A DNA stretch of 64,000 bases from Acinetobacter tjernbergiae DSM 14971 = CIP 107465 (lineage in GTDB: Bacteria > Pseudomonadota > Gammaproteobacteria > Pseudomonadales > Moraxellaceae). The notes under the pieces were generated by a model. It ran no database searches and was not told the DNA's origin. It was given only the letters and a program-made list of their open reading frames with translations. Position 1 is the stretch's first letter. Each line of letters opens with the position of its first letter. The DNA is taken from positions 1 to 64,000 of the forward strand of contig NZ_KB894372.1 of assembly GCF_000374425.1 (NCBI RefSeq), in the 5' to 3' direction. Positions 10,906-19,188 of this stretch are shown in pieces. A program made the translations under genes and the position numbers.

Positions 10906-11550
10906 TTAGAACCATTCAGTTGGATCATCAACCAATTGATTTAGAACAGGCTGCCATTGACTCTGAATACTGACAAAGTTTTTCTGTGTTTTATCAAAAA
11001 TACTCAAGCCTTGCATGGCTAATGTGCCGTAAGCACTACGTTCTGAGATCCATGCAACAGGTTCTTGTTCAATCTTATTAAAAAAATCCTGAATATCTTT
11101 TGAACTAGCACTATTTGGTTTGACACGATTGGCAATCAACAGAATCTGCACTTTTCCTTTGCGAATACGTTTAATGTCTTGCAAATGTTTCAGAAAACGA
11201 CGCGTACTATCAATATCAAAAAATGAGGGTTGTAATGGCGTTACAATCGCATGTGCTTCACTGACCAATTGTTCAGCATGTTCGCCTGACAGCGCACCTG
11301 GTGCATCAATAATCAAATAGTCGAGATGCTTTGGAATATCACCAATTGATTTTTCATGTCGCCAATCGAGACTCTGAATTGCGGTCACAGTTTCAGGACG
11401 TTGCTTTAACCATTGTAATGATGATTTTTGGTTATCGGCATCGGCAAGCGCAACCTTATAACCTTTTTGTGATAATGCTGAGGCAAGGGTAATAGCGGTC
11501 ATGGTTTTGCCGCAACCACCTTTTTGATTTGCAATTAATATTGTCTTCAT
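10906..11550 (-). CDS. ParA/MinD-like partition-type ATPase (orphan)
   Basis: 214 residues. The deviant Walker A motif (KGGCGKT, residues 10-16) follows the first strand, and IIDAPGAL near residue 80 is the Walker B region, placing it among ParA/Soj-like ATPases. No parB-like gene adjoins it, so it is probably one of the short chromosomal ParA homologues that position cargo other than the chromosome, or are uncharacterised. It is divergent from the gene at 11680 with about 130 bases between starts. The ATG at 11550 is the only good start. Confidence 0.85.
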   Translation of the reverse strand: MKTILIANQKGGCGKTMTAITLASALSQKGYKVALADADNQKSSLQWLKQRPETVTAIQSLDWRHEKSIGDIPKHLDYLIIDAPGALSGEHAEQLVSEAHAIVTPLQPSFFDIDSTRRFLKHLQDIKRIRKGKVQILLIANRVKPNSASSKDIQDFFNKIEQEPVAWISERSAYGTLAMQGLSIFDKTQKNFVSIQSQWQPVLNQLVDDPTEWF

Positions 11551-11679
11551 GAAATTAGATTTTTTAACAAGTGTTTTGTATTCAACTATACCTTAGCATC
11601 TTTTTGACCAGAGTGTATGACACATGACAAAAGTTTAATCTTGCAGTTAAATAGCAAACCTAGAAAAAGGAATACTTTT

Positions 11680-12147
11680 ATGTCAGTTTGGCTTGCAATG
11701 TTGATTGGTGGTTGTATTGGTGTCGTTATCACAACCATGATTTTGTCCAATACACGCAATGGTCGTATTCAGGCAGAATATGAAAAATATATTGCTGAAT
11801 TAGAATTAGAACATAAACAAGCCTTACTTGATGCGCAAAAACGCAGTGTAAATACCAGCCGTGCGGTTTTAAAAGGGAAAATGGCTGAACAGTTTGCACC
11901 GATCTTGCCTGAGTTTCGGTATTTACCCAGTGATGCAAAGTTTCTCGGTGATCCCGTCGATTATGTGGTATTTGATGGTTATACCAATTTTCGTGATGGA
12001 GATGGCACCGTAGATGACATTGAAGTGATTTTGTTGGATATCAAAAGTGGTGGTGCACGCTTGAGCAAAGGGCAACAGGCAATTGCGCAAGCGGTACGTG
12101 AAGGACGAGTTCGTTTTGAAACACTGAGAATTGATTTTGAAAACTAA
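11680..12147 (+). CDS. Membrane-anchored Holliday-junction-resolvase-like endonuclease domain protein
   Basis: 155 residues from the ATG at 11680, chosen because AAAAAGGA lies eight bases upstream; an in-frame ATG at 11617 has no site. Residues 1-24 form a membrane helix and ~30-65 a charged helical stalk. The rest reads like the Endonuc_Holl family (FLGDPVDYVVFDGYTNF, then DDIEVILLDIKSGGARLSKGQ), with the acidic and lysine residues of a restriction-endonuclease-like fold. Family members are poorly characterised; nuclease activity is inferred from the fold name only. Confidence 0.7.
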   Translation: MSVWLAMLIGGCIGVVITTMILSNTRNGRIQAEYEKYIAELELEHKQALLDAQKRSVNTSRAVLKGKMAEQFAPILPEFRYLPSDAKFLGDPVDYVVFDGYTNFRDGDGTVDDIEVILLDIKSGGARLSKGQQAIAQAVREGRVRFETLRIDFEN

Positions 12148-12161
12148 TCAGCGTTCTGAAT

Positions 12162-12785
12162 CTATTGTTTCTGTGCCCGTGCGAATAACATTTTCTGTGC
12201 AACCGCAGGAATACCATCCGCATCAAAATATTCTTTTTCCACAAACTTAAATTGAGCTTGTAATAGATGATGCTCAATATTGCGATTGAGGTGGCAACCA
12301 TCACCAATTCGTTTTTGTATTGGGGTCAGCAAGGTTTGTAGGGATTGTAATTTAACGGAGTCAGGGTGTTTGACATGTTCAATTAAATGAAATGTCCCTG
12401 TAGGTTTTAACACCCGATAAATTTCTGCCAAGGCGAGATCAAGATTTGGAATACTGCATAAAGTCCATGTAGAAACAATATGGTCTAAACTTGCATCGGC
12501 AAAGGGGAGTTTTTCTGCACTCGATTGCACGTGTTTTACATAAAAAGGCGCATGTTGAACTCGTTCAATTGCCAGATGATAAATATCTGGGTTGGGTTCT
12601 AAGGCATAAAGTGAATCAACATTGCCGTAGAAAGGAATATTCAGCCCTGTACCAAATCCGATTTCAAGCACTTCACCTTCGATCGGAACTAATAATTCAC
12701 GACGTTTGTCCATCAAGCTTGCAGTTTGCATCACTTGATTAAGTAAATGTGGAAAAATTCGACGTTGGTAAAATTGGTAAATCAT
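12162..12785 (-). CDS. Class I SAM-dependent methyltransferase
   Basis: 207 residues. The SAM-binding motif I is VLEIGFGTG at residues 39-47, followed by an acidic strand end (LEPNP, ~61) and the post-motif region STWTLCSIPNLDLALAEIYRVLKPTGTFHLIEH typical of Methyltransf_11 proteins. The substrate is unknown; relatives are annotated as methyltransferases of lipid-like or small-molecule substrates. It converges on the nuclease-like gene with only 14 bases between the stop codons. Confidence 0.85.
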   Translation of the reverse strand: MIYQFYQRRIFPHLLNQVMQTASLMDKRRELLVPIEGEVLEIGFGTGLNIPFYGNVDSLYALEPNPDIYHLAIERVQHAPFYVKHVQSSAEKLPFADASLDHIVSTWTLCSIPNLDLALAEIYRVLKPTGTFHLIEHVKHPDSVKLQSLQTLLTPIQKRIGDGCHLNRNIEHHLLQAQFKFVEKEYFDADGIPAVAQKMLFARAQKQ

Positions 12786-12955
12786 AAAGCTCTATTCACT
12801 CGTTTTAATAAAGATAATACTGAAATCACAGCACAAAAATAGGACTAAAGTGAGTTTGATTGTTACTAAAAAAAGCACTTTTTTTCATCATCTAAGCATA
12901 CTATGAAGACATATGCTTTTCTAAGATTTTAGTGATATTTTGAGGATGATGGACC

Positions 12956-13519
12956 ATGAAAAAACGTCTATGGATGAGTTTGGGCATGGTTGCAGTGCTT
13001 GGGCAGGCACATGCATCGACCCGTGGAATAGAATATAACATTGCCAATGGTTTATCGCCGATTGCCAAGGATCAGTCTATTTCGGTGTTGCAGCCTTTTT
13101 ATGGCGACTTCCGTATTCTCGGCTCTAAAATGTATCAGGATGACGAACAAGCCAAATTTTCTCCGATTGATTATGCTGTGAGTTGGGGCTTATTTGCCAA
13201 GCCTGAGATTGCAGGTAAAATTTCAGTGAATCAATATGATCGTTATCTGAATTGGAAAATTGATAAACTGCCTGTTCCTGCTGATCAAGCCATGCAAATG
13301 GTGTCCAATATGCATATTATTCCTGCAAATCCTGAAATTGCTCAGCAAATCAAACAAGTAAAGCGTGGGGATTTGGTGCAGTTGAAAGGCGAGTTGGTCG
13401 AGATTCGTGATAAGGATTTGGTTTGGCGGTCTTCTCTAACACCAACCGATACAGGCGATGGTGCTTGTGAGTTATTCCGTGTTAATTCCATTCAGTGGAT
13501 AGAAAAACAGAATATTTAA
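12956..13519 (+). CDS. Conserved secreted protein of unknown function
   Basis: 187 residues with a signal peptide (residues 1-20, cleavage after QAHA). The mature part is rich in aromatic and polar residues (FYGDFRILGSKMYQ, then DYAVSWGLFAKPEIAG, then YDRYLNWKIDKLP) and contains a late segment VKRGDLVQLKGELVEIRD followed by WRSSLTPTDTGDGACELF. The single cysteine in the mature protein is near the end. The GDLV.LKG.LVEI segment looks like a short OB- or SH3-like strand pair. I do not recognise a named family. It is a single gene with a ribosome-binding site (TGAGGATGATGG) upstream. Confidence 0.75.
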   Translation: MKKRLWMSLGMVAVLGQAHASTRGIEYNIANGLSPIAKDQSISVLQPFYGDFRILGSKMYQDDEQAKFSPIDYAVSWGLFAKPEIAGKISVNQYDRYLNWKIDKLPVPADQAMQMVSNMHIIPANPEIAQQIKQVKRGDLVQLKGELVEIRDKDLVWRSSLTPTDTGDGACELFRVNSIQWIEKQNI

Positions 13520-13533
13520 CGCACTTTTAATGC

Positions 13534-13580
13534 TTAAGTTACACAGAAGAGAGATCTTTGATCTCATTCGTGTAGCTTAA
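13534..13580 (+). terminator. Stem-loop after the secreted-protein gene (possible terminator)
   Basis: TTAAGTTACAC pairs with GTGTAGCTTAA (one G-T pair), with an inner GAGATC/GATCTC helix. There is no T-run, so it may be Rho-assisted or act as an mRNA 3' end. Confidence 0.45.
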
Positions 13581-13722
13581 ATAGAGTTTAAATCACAGTA
13601 GAGCTTGCTAACTACTACCTGAGATATTTAAAAAAATATCGTCTAGAGGAAATAAGGGTAAAACAAATGGATAAGCCCCAACCTAAGAATAATCGAGGGA
13701 TGGATTTTCGGCTATAGTTTTA

Positions 13723-14251
13723 TTAAGAGTCAAGTGTAGAAGAAGCATACCCATCATTATAATAATCGCTTACAAATGCTAGAATAAATGTTTGTTGATT
13801 GCCATCAAAAATATATTGATCTTTTTCCCATTGTGAGTTCAATCTAAAAATAAACCAATCCATATAAGCTTTATTTTCATCAGTTGATAGGAAATAATAC
13901 AATGCAGCTGGTAAAAAGAATTTAAAACCCTCTGAGCTTAAATAACTACAGTCTTGCCCAAAGTAATACAAGTATTCATACATCTCTCCATGTTTTGATT
14001 TCTTCATGAGGTCTACTACGTGAGCGAGCAGCTTCCAATCCAACTTTCAAATAAAATTTAGGCCAATCAAAGTTATATTCAAGAAGTAAATCTTCTGCTG
14101 ATATTCCTATTGCAGATAGATAATCATCATCAATTTGGTCAAAATATCGATAATGAGTGTCATAAAAATCACATTCAAGTAGAGAGCGATTGGCCTTTAA
14201 TTCAAAGGGAGGGAATACTTGTTCAAGAAGCTCTTTAATATTCATATTCAT
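13723..14251 (-). pseudogene. Frameshifted immunity-like gene (DUF6714-type look)
   Basis: Two overlapping frames on the minus strand seem to be one broken gene. The first (14251 down to 13976) gives 91 residues ending TWRDV then stop. The second (13723-14043) continues with YEYLYYFGQDCSYLSSEGFKFFLPAALYYFL. Joined near 13980, the product would be about 176 residues. W.dv followed by LS.EgF.FfLPA..yy.L is the pattern I associate with small DUF6714-type proteins, but this is memory, not a search. A single-base indel would repair it, and there is no homopolymer at the join to suggest a sequencing slip. It follows a toxin-tail-like fragment by two bases. Confidence 0.6.
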
Positions 14252-14253
14252 GA

Positions 14254-14424
14254 TTAATTTTCACATAGGTTCCAGGCATTTTGAGCATCAATAATTGCTG
14301 TAGCAAGGTTTGAATCAGGAGGTGACCAACGTATTCTTGCATTTATTAAGTTTCTAAAAAGAGTTGCATTAGCAGTTTTAATTGCTGTATCTGTTACATT
14401 TTTACAGCTTTTTCCTCTATTTAA
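14254..14424 (-). pseudogene. 56-codon gene fragment, C-terminal tail of a lost protein
   Basis: On the minus strand an open frame of 56 codons runs from a stop near 14427 to TAA at 14254-14256, with no usable start codon. It translates to a coherent segment with TDTAIKTANATLFRNL and then RWSPPDSNLATAIIDAQNAW, ending LCEN. The stop is two bases before the ATG of the next gene, as in translationally coupled pairs. It looks like the end of a larger protein, possibly a polymorphic-toxin tail whose immunity gene follows. Identity unknown. Confidence 0.45.
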
Positions 14425-14553
14425 TTAAAACTCAATAAATAGCTTCCTAAGGTCTTGCAACCTAGAGGGCTTTTCCTTTGAATTCGGTGGGTATAGTTAT
14501 TTCATGCTACCAACATAATACTTTTTCATAGGTCTATTAAGCTCATGAGGTTA

Positions 14554-15129
14554 CTATTCCTTCTGCATTTTAGTTTCTGTGGGTTGAGAATTCTTCCAAT
14601 GATGCAGTTGGCTTTGCGCATGTAAATACTCATTTAGATGATCAACTTGTTTGGCTGTATCGGTATTTTGAGTGGTGCTAGATAAGGTACTTTGTTCTAA
14701 TACTTTGGCTTGGTTATCCCAATATTCATACAAAAGCCCTTGAATATAACGACCTTGTTCGGTTTTGAGTTCTAACTCTTTCAGCATATTGAGTGCAGAT
14801 CGGACATTATCTTTTTGGCGTTGTTGTTCAAATTCAGGTGTGAGTGAATTGGCTTCTTTCATCTTTGCCAATTCCATTTCCATACTATCGCTCATTTCGG
14901 TAAAACGGCGGTCATAGTCATCCAAGACTGCAATATCATGCGCATCGTCAGCAGTGGCGGGGAACTGTTTAATCGGTATTTGTTTGATCTGACCAATTGC
15001 ATCGTTGCTGGTCGTACTTTGTTGTTCTTGGTGTGCTGTTGTTTGCTGGTCTTTATTACATGCACTCAGTAGTAATGTAGCGCTGAGTAAGCCAGTGAGT
15101 GCAACGGTAGTTTTAACTTTAATCGTCAT
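14554..15129 (-). CDS. Outer-membrane-type lipoprotein of unknown function
   Basis: 191 residues. A lipoprotein signal ends in LLSAC with the lipidated cysteine at position 24, followed by NKDQQ, so no inner-membrane retention Asp at +2. The mature part is glutamine-rich and strongly helical (DRRFTEMSDSMEMELAKMKE, then QQRQKDNVRSALNMLKELEL), suggesting a coiled-coil periplasmic protein. No family recognised. Its start lies 20 bases after the methyltransferase stop in the same direction, so the two may be cotranscribed. Confidence 0.75.
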   Translation of the reverse strand: MTIKVKTTVALTGLLSATLLLSACNKDQQTTAHQEQQSTTSNDAIGQIKQIPIKQFPATADDAHDIAVLDDYDRRFTEMSDSMEMELAKMKEANSLTPEFEQQRQKDNVRSALNMLKELELKTEQGRYIQGLLYEYWDNQAKVLEQSTLSSTTQNTDTAKQVDHLNEYLHAQSQLHHWKNSQPTETKMQKE

Positions 15130-15148
15130 AAATACACCTGATAGATTA

Positions 15149-15928
15149 TTAATTTACTCTTTTTTGGAAATGGTAGGCAAAGGTGGTATAGGGAAAATCA
15201 ATCTGATCTTGCGCAGTTCGCCCTGTAAAATCAAATACAATTTGTTCGAATCTTGCTTTCAGGCGTTGTTGTTCAAGCTGCGGCATTGCTGCAATAAAAC
15301 TGGTAGAAAGCAAACGTTTACTGACAACATGTTCTACCGTACCTGTATGCTTGAGTTGAAAGGTTTGCAGCCCTTTGAATTGAAATAGCGCTTGATGCTC
15401 AAAAACTTTCTTCCATTTTTCACTATGGTAACGCGGTGTATCTGCTTCAAAAGGTGCAATTTCATCAGCTAACGCTTTTACCCAATCCACAGTAATGTCT
15501 CGTTGATTCCAAACCAATCCGAGATGCCCCGATGGCGTTAAGACACGATACATTTCCTTGAGCGTTTCAATATTTGAAAACCAATGGAACGATTGCGCAC
15601 AAATAATGGCGTTAACCGATTCATCCTTTAACAGAAGTTGGTCACTGGAAGTTTGTAGACATTCAACCGTGATATAGCTTTGTTGCAGTTGTTCTAGCAT
15701 TTCTGCTACAGGTTCAACCGCAATCACCTTTGCCTGTGTTTGAATGAGGTAAGGTAAGAATTTGCCAGTCCCTGAACCGAGGTCAATAACAGTGGAACTT
15801 TCACCAACTTTGAGCTGATCTTGCAGCCAAACGATGACTTCTGGTGGATAACTGGGGCGAACTTGCTGATAGAGTTCTGCCCCTAAACTAAAGCCTTTTT
15901 GTGCAGCAGGATGCAAGGATTGTGTCAT
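15149..15928 (-). CDS. Class I SAM-dependent methyltransferase
   Basis: 259 residues. The N-terminus FSLGAELYQQVRPSYP is typical of a group of uncharacterised Methyltransf_11 proteins. Motif I is VIDLGSGTGKF (residues 47-57), then VIAVEPVAEMLEQL, and INAIICAQSFHWF corresponds to motif IV. The C-terminal half, with F-K-G-L-Q-T-F-Q-L-K-H-T-G-T-V strands, is the usual cap region. The substrate is not predictable. It is unrelated in detail to the methyltransferase at 12162-12785. Confidence 0.85.
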   Translation of the reverse strand: MTQSLHPAAQKGFSLGAELYQQVRPSYPPEVIVWLQDQLKVGESSTVIDLGSGTGKFLPYLIQTQAKVIAVEPVAEMLEQLQQSYITVECLQTSSDQLLLKDESVNAIICAQSFHWFSNIETLKEMYRVLTPSGHLGLVWNQRDITVDWVKALADEIAPFEADTPRYHSEKWKKVFEHQALFQFKGLQTFQLKHTGTVEHVVSKRLLSTSFIAAMPQLEQQRLKARFEQIVFDFTGRTAQDQIDFPYTTFAYHFQKRVN

Positions 15929-16049
15929 TTTTTGCGCTTTTTAATCTGTCTTATCTCTATAAAATAAGATACTCCGCAAATAGGGTTTGGCAAAGCCATC
16001 ATTTGATGACTTTTTGCGACAAGCCTAGGATTGATTTTTCAGTGTGAGC

Positions 16050-17336
16050 ATGGATAAGCAAATAATATTTGAAGATGAACATATTCGCGTTATTTTTTTA
16101 AAAGGTTCAAGTGACACTTTAGTAGTTTCGTTTGGCGATTTGATTAGTCGTGCCAAAGGAATGTCGATTAATGCTGAAAAATCACTGATAAAATATCAAT
16201 ACAATGTGATTGGCATTATGCCAAAACAAAAAACTTGGTTTCCTAAAAGCAGCATGCTGCAGATGCAGCAGCAGATTCAGCCAATTTTAGAACAATTTAA
16301 ACAGATTGTTGGTTATGGCGGCTCAATGGGAGGCTATGCTGCGATTAAGTATTCTAATTTATTGAATATGCAGAAAATCGTTGCTTTTGTTCCACAATAT
16401 TCAATTGACCCCGATGTGGTGCAAGACCGACGTTATGCGGAATTTTTCGATCCATCCATTCATCAAGAAATGCAGATTCAAGCCGATGAAGTGGATGCAT
16501 CTCGTGAATACATCATTGTTTATGATCCTTATTTTGCAGAAGACAAAGAGCATTTCTTAAAAATACAGCCTCTATTGCCAAACATGCATGTGATTCATTT
16601 ACCGTTCACAGGGCATGAAGCACTTTCGGTTTTGGCGAGTTCACAATTGTTAAATGATTTTGTCGAACAACCGTTTGATATCACCTATTTTTATAAGCGT
16701 GTTCGGGAAGTTAAAAAGCAAAGTAAATTTTATTACCGTCATGTACTTGATGCGTTGTTAACCAGACACCATCAGGCTTTATTGCGGATTTTAGAGAATA
16801 ATGATTTTGTCTTAGACGAGCGTTATTTTGATGCGCTACTCAAACAAAAATTGGTTCAACAATTATTTAATCTCAAACAGGGCACTGAACAAAACTTGCA
16901 GAAGTTGGGTATTCAGCCACACTTTGTCCAACACACTGAAATCTCAGCGTTAAGCATTCGCACGGTGCAAGATAAGTTTTTGGTCTTTAATTTGGTGAGT
17001 TTAAAGCTAGAGAGCTATAGCGCTGAAGCGATTAAGGCGAATCAACAATATCTATTGCCATTAAAAGTCACAGCAAATGCAGTTGTTGAACTAGAACTCA
17101 ATGCTAAATCTTATCTGGTGACGATGAATGATCGTGGCATTCATAAGTTAGTCAAAGTAGGCGAAGCTTTAGCCTTAGATCAGTCGCTATTGCTATTTAA
17201 ATATTATGCTGACTTTTATAGTCTGAGTTATAAACAATTGACCTTGAGTTGTGATGATCAGGGTTTGAGCCACTTTATTGACAACAGTGCTGACGAACAG
17301 ACCAAACTACAATTCGTCAGCTCAATGATTCAATAA
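16050..17336 (+). CDS. Alpha/beta-hydrolase-like protein of unknown role
   Basis: 428 residues from the ATG at 16050 (an in-frame GTG at 16044 is the alternative). The N-terminal half looks like an alpha/beta hydrolase. A strand LVVSFGD is followed by a nucleophile elbow GYGGSMGGYAA with Ser at about 92, a strand KIVAFVPQYSIDP, an acidic strand YIIVYDPYFAED and a late histidine in PFTGHEAL (about 190). The remaining ~230 residues are helical, then beta-rich, with no recognised domain. There is no signal peptide, so it should be cytoplasmic. Similar hydrolase-like proteins occur near glycan genes, but nothing here supports that. Confidence 0.65.
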   Translation: MDKQIIFEDEHIRVIFLKGSSDTLVVSFGDLISRAKGMSINAEKSLIKYQYNVIGIMPKQKTWFPKSSMLQMQQQIQPILEQFKQIVGYGGSMGGYAAIKYSNLLNMQKIVAFVPQYSIDPDVVQDRRYAEFFDPSIHQEMQIQADEVDASREYIIVYDPYFAEDKEHFLKIQPLLPNMHVIHLPFTGHEALSVLASSQLLNDFVEQPFDITYFYKRVREVKKQSKFYYRHVLDALLTRHHQALLRILENNDFVLDERYFDALLKQKLVQQLFNLKQGTEQNLQKLGIQPHFVQHTEISALSIRTVQDKFLVFNLVSLKLESYSAEAIKANQQYLLPLKVTANAVVELELNAKSYLVTMNDRGIHKLVKVGEALALDQSLLLFKYYADFYSLSYKQLTLSCDDQGLSHFIDNSADEQTKLQFVSSMIQ

Positions 17337-17337
17337 A

Positions 17338-17365
17338 AAAGCCCTTTGTATCGACAAAGGGCTTT
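17338..17365. terminator. Bidirectional terminator
   Basis: AAAGCCCTTTG pairs perfectly with CAAAGGGCTTT across a six-base loop, with an A-run before and T-rich DNA after. It lies between convergent genes and can serve both. Confidence 0.85.
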
Positions 17366-17387
17366 CTTTAAAGCAGATTTAAATAGA

Positions 17388-17975
17388 TTAGTTCACGCCA
17401 ACTTGAGCATTGGTGTTTACATTGGCATTCACGCCTAAGACTTTCACACCTACATTTGCACCTGTTTGTAGATTTTTTCGATCTGCATTCAAGCCTGTTT
17501 TGGCATTTACTGATGAAGTCTTACCATTCACTTGTGTATTGAGACTGGTTTGTGCATCTAAATTTAATGCCTTAGGTCGAGTTTGTTTTTCTTCAAGCTG
17601 TTTGTTGATCTTTGTTTTTTGATCAGCCGTAAATTGCTTAGCATCATTCGCTTTATTGACAGTGTAGTTGCGAGTGTTTTTGACAGTTTCATCAGTTTTA
17701 CTGATCACTTGTGAGCTGACATTGGTTGCGACACCGATCGTTTGCTGAGTTGCATTTACGCCCGTATTTACAGCAGCATGACCAATATGCTGAGCGGTAT
17801 GACCTACGCCTTGTGCCGTGTTTTTAACTGCACCTGTAACGCCTTTGATCAAGCCACCTGATTCTACATTCACTTGCGCCGAGCCATTGGCATTGATACC
17901 AACGTTTTGTGCAAAAATAGATGCAGAAGCAAGGAGAGTTGTTGTCACGATAGCGGTTTTGATCATTTTTTTCAT
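17388..17975 (-). CDS. Small secreted Asn/Val-rich repeat-like protein
   Basis: 195 residues with a signal peptide (1-22, cleavage after SIFA). The mature protein has three parts. The first is a short alternating strand (NVGINANGSAQVNVESGG). The second is a helical region of small-residue heptads (GAVKNTAQGVGHTAQHIGHA) up to a charged segment. The C-terminus again alternates polar and hydrophobic residues (VGVKVLGVNANVNTNAQVGVN). No named family. The helical part resembles the small secreted protein at 20740-21159 (GKGIQNLGHSIQHGSEKTSA), so the two may be distant paralogues. A surface or periplasmic structural role is a guess. Confidence 0.7.
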   Translation of the reverse strand: MKKMIKTAIVTTTLLASASIFAQNVGINANGSAQVNVESGGLIKGVTGAVKNTAQGVGHTAQHIGHAAVNTGVNATQQTIGVATNVSSQVISKTDETVKNTRNYTVNKANDAKQFTADQKTKINKQLEEKQTRPKALNLDAQTSLNTQVNGKTSSVNAKTGLNADRKNLQTGANVGVKVLGVNANVNTNAQVGVN

Positions 17976-18290
17976 TGCGATTTCCTTAAGCGATGTACCG
18001 TATTGGGGTACTTCATCAACGCAAATGCATCATAACCAGCAAAACAGAGAAAGCGATGGATTTCAGCAAAACTTTACAAGCACATTACAGCTTAAAAACA
18101 CTGTAGCTAGAAATTGTGGAGATGATATTTTTCATAATTAAATGAAAAATAAAGTAAAAAATAGAGTTGATAGCAAAGTTTAATCTCAAATTTATAAGAA
18201 ATAAAAGGTGAAAAGCATATTTGATCAACTTTCATATTGATGGAATAAAGAAAATTGAATGATCAAGTTTACGCTGCTTTAAAGGTTATT
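17976..18290. other. Intergenic region
   Basis: 315 AT-rich bases between two minus-strand genes. It should hold the promoter of the secreted-protein gene ending at 17388. I see no RNA gene, repeat or credible short gene. Confidence 0.5.
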
Positions 18291-18680
18291 TTAAATCTCT
18301 ACTTTAAAACCTAGATCAATTTCTGAAGCAGCAATCCCTCCGCGAATTCCCCAGTTCTCTAAGGCTTGTTCTTGAAGCAAAATAAAAATGTCATCTTTAG
18401 GAATACCGAGTTCAGTTAAATTTTTAACTAAAGTTTGATACAGCTTCTTTTTTGTTTCAATGCTGCGACCATAAAACATGCAAATTTCAATTAAAGTATA
18501 TTTTTGAGATTTATTCGGTGGTATCCAAAAGTGTTCAGGGCGATGCTCAATATAACGAATGTGTCGATCATGCTCAGGGATTTGTAAAACTTCCCGTTGT
18601 GCTTGTATAACCGCATTCATCAGGGCTTGAACTGTTGTCGGTAGGTGTGAATAGCACACCTCAATCTTTGATAATGGCAT
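18291..18680 (-). CDS. Tautomerase-superfamily protein
   Basis: 129 residues beginning Met-Pro-Leu, so processing would expose the catalytic N-terminal proline of the 4-oxalocrotonate tautomerase superfamily. The body fits the longer Tautomerase_2-like branch: RHIRYIEHRPEHFWIPP, then YTLIEICMFYGRSIETKKKLYQTLV, then DIFILLQEQALENWGIRGG. The ring-forming N.WGIRGG end is typical. It would catalyse keto-enol or dehalogenation-type chemistry on an unknown substrate. A 72-codon frame ends 15 bases upstream in the same direction. Confidence 0.8.
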   Translation of the reverse strand: MPLSKIEVCYSHLPTTVQALMNAVIQAQREVLQIPEHDRHIRYIEHRPEHFWIPPNKSQKYTLIEICMFYGRSIETKKKLYQTLVKNLTELGIPKDDIFILLQEQALENWGIRGGIAASEIDLGFKVEI

Positions 18681-18695
18681 GGTGAATTGCTCTTT

Positions 18696-18914
18696 TTATT
18701 TATTTCTTACTTTGATTAAGTTGATCATTCTACAACAACATATTGAACAGAGAGGGAAATTTTTTATTTCCCCTGCATCGTTATATTGAGCTAAAACAGT
18801 TTGACTGAAATGGCTTTTAAGCTTCTCAAAATTGTATTTTGTTTCATCGCTTTGAATATCGAAAACAGTGACCGTCCGTGTTTTCTGATCCAGTTTATGC
18901 TTTTGTGTCGCCAC
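18696..18914 (-). CDS. Possible small protein of unknown function
   Basis: 72 codons from a GTG at 18914. The frame stays open 14 further codons upstream to a TAG but offers no ATG. The first ~55 residues look protein-like (TRTVTVFDIQSDETKYNFEKLKSH); the end is a cysteine run (CSICCCRM). It could be a real small gene cotranscribed with the tautomerase gene, or the remnant of one. No family recognised. Confidence 0.3.
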   Translation of the reverse strand: MATQKHKLDQKTRTVTVFDIQSDETKYNFEKLKSHFSQTVLAQYNDAGEIKNFPLCSICCCRMINLIKVRNK

Positions 18915-19188
18915 ATTAATGACACTACATTGAATGGGTGATGCATTATTTGCAAAATTCTAATCCTATGAATTTATGTTATTGAGTGTGTAGATAAACG
19001 CTGAGAAGTTCAATCTATGTTTTGGGATAACAGTATAAATCTAAGCTGAATCGGTTGAATGCAAACAACGGTAAGCCACCTTAGCAATTTGTGTCAAAAA
19101 TGACCTAAGAAAAGGCCTGTCTTGATAATGACCCTCTCAGTTGTTTATGCGATGTTGTTCACGGAATTAAAATAAGGAAATACGTGGT

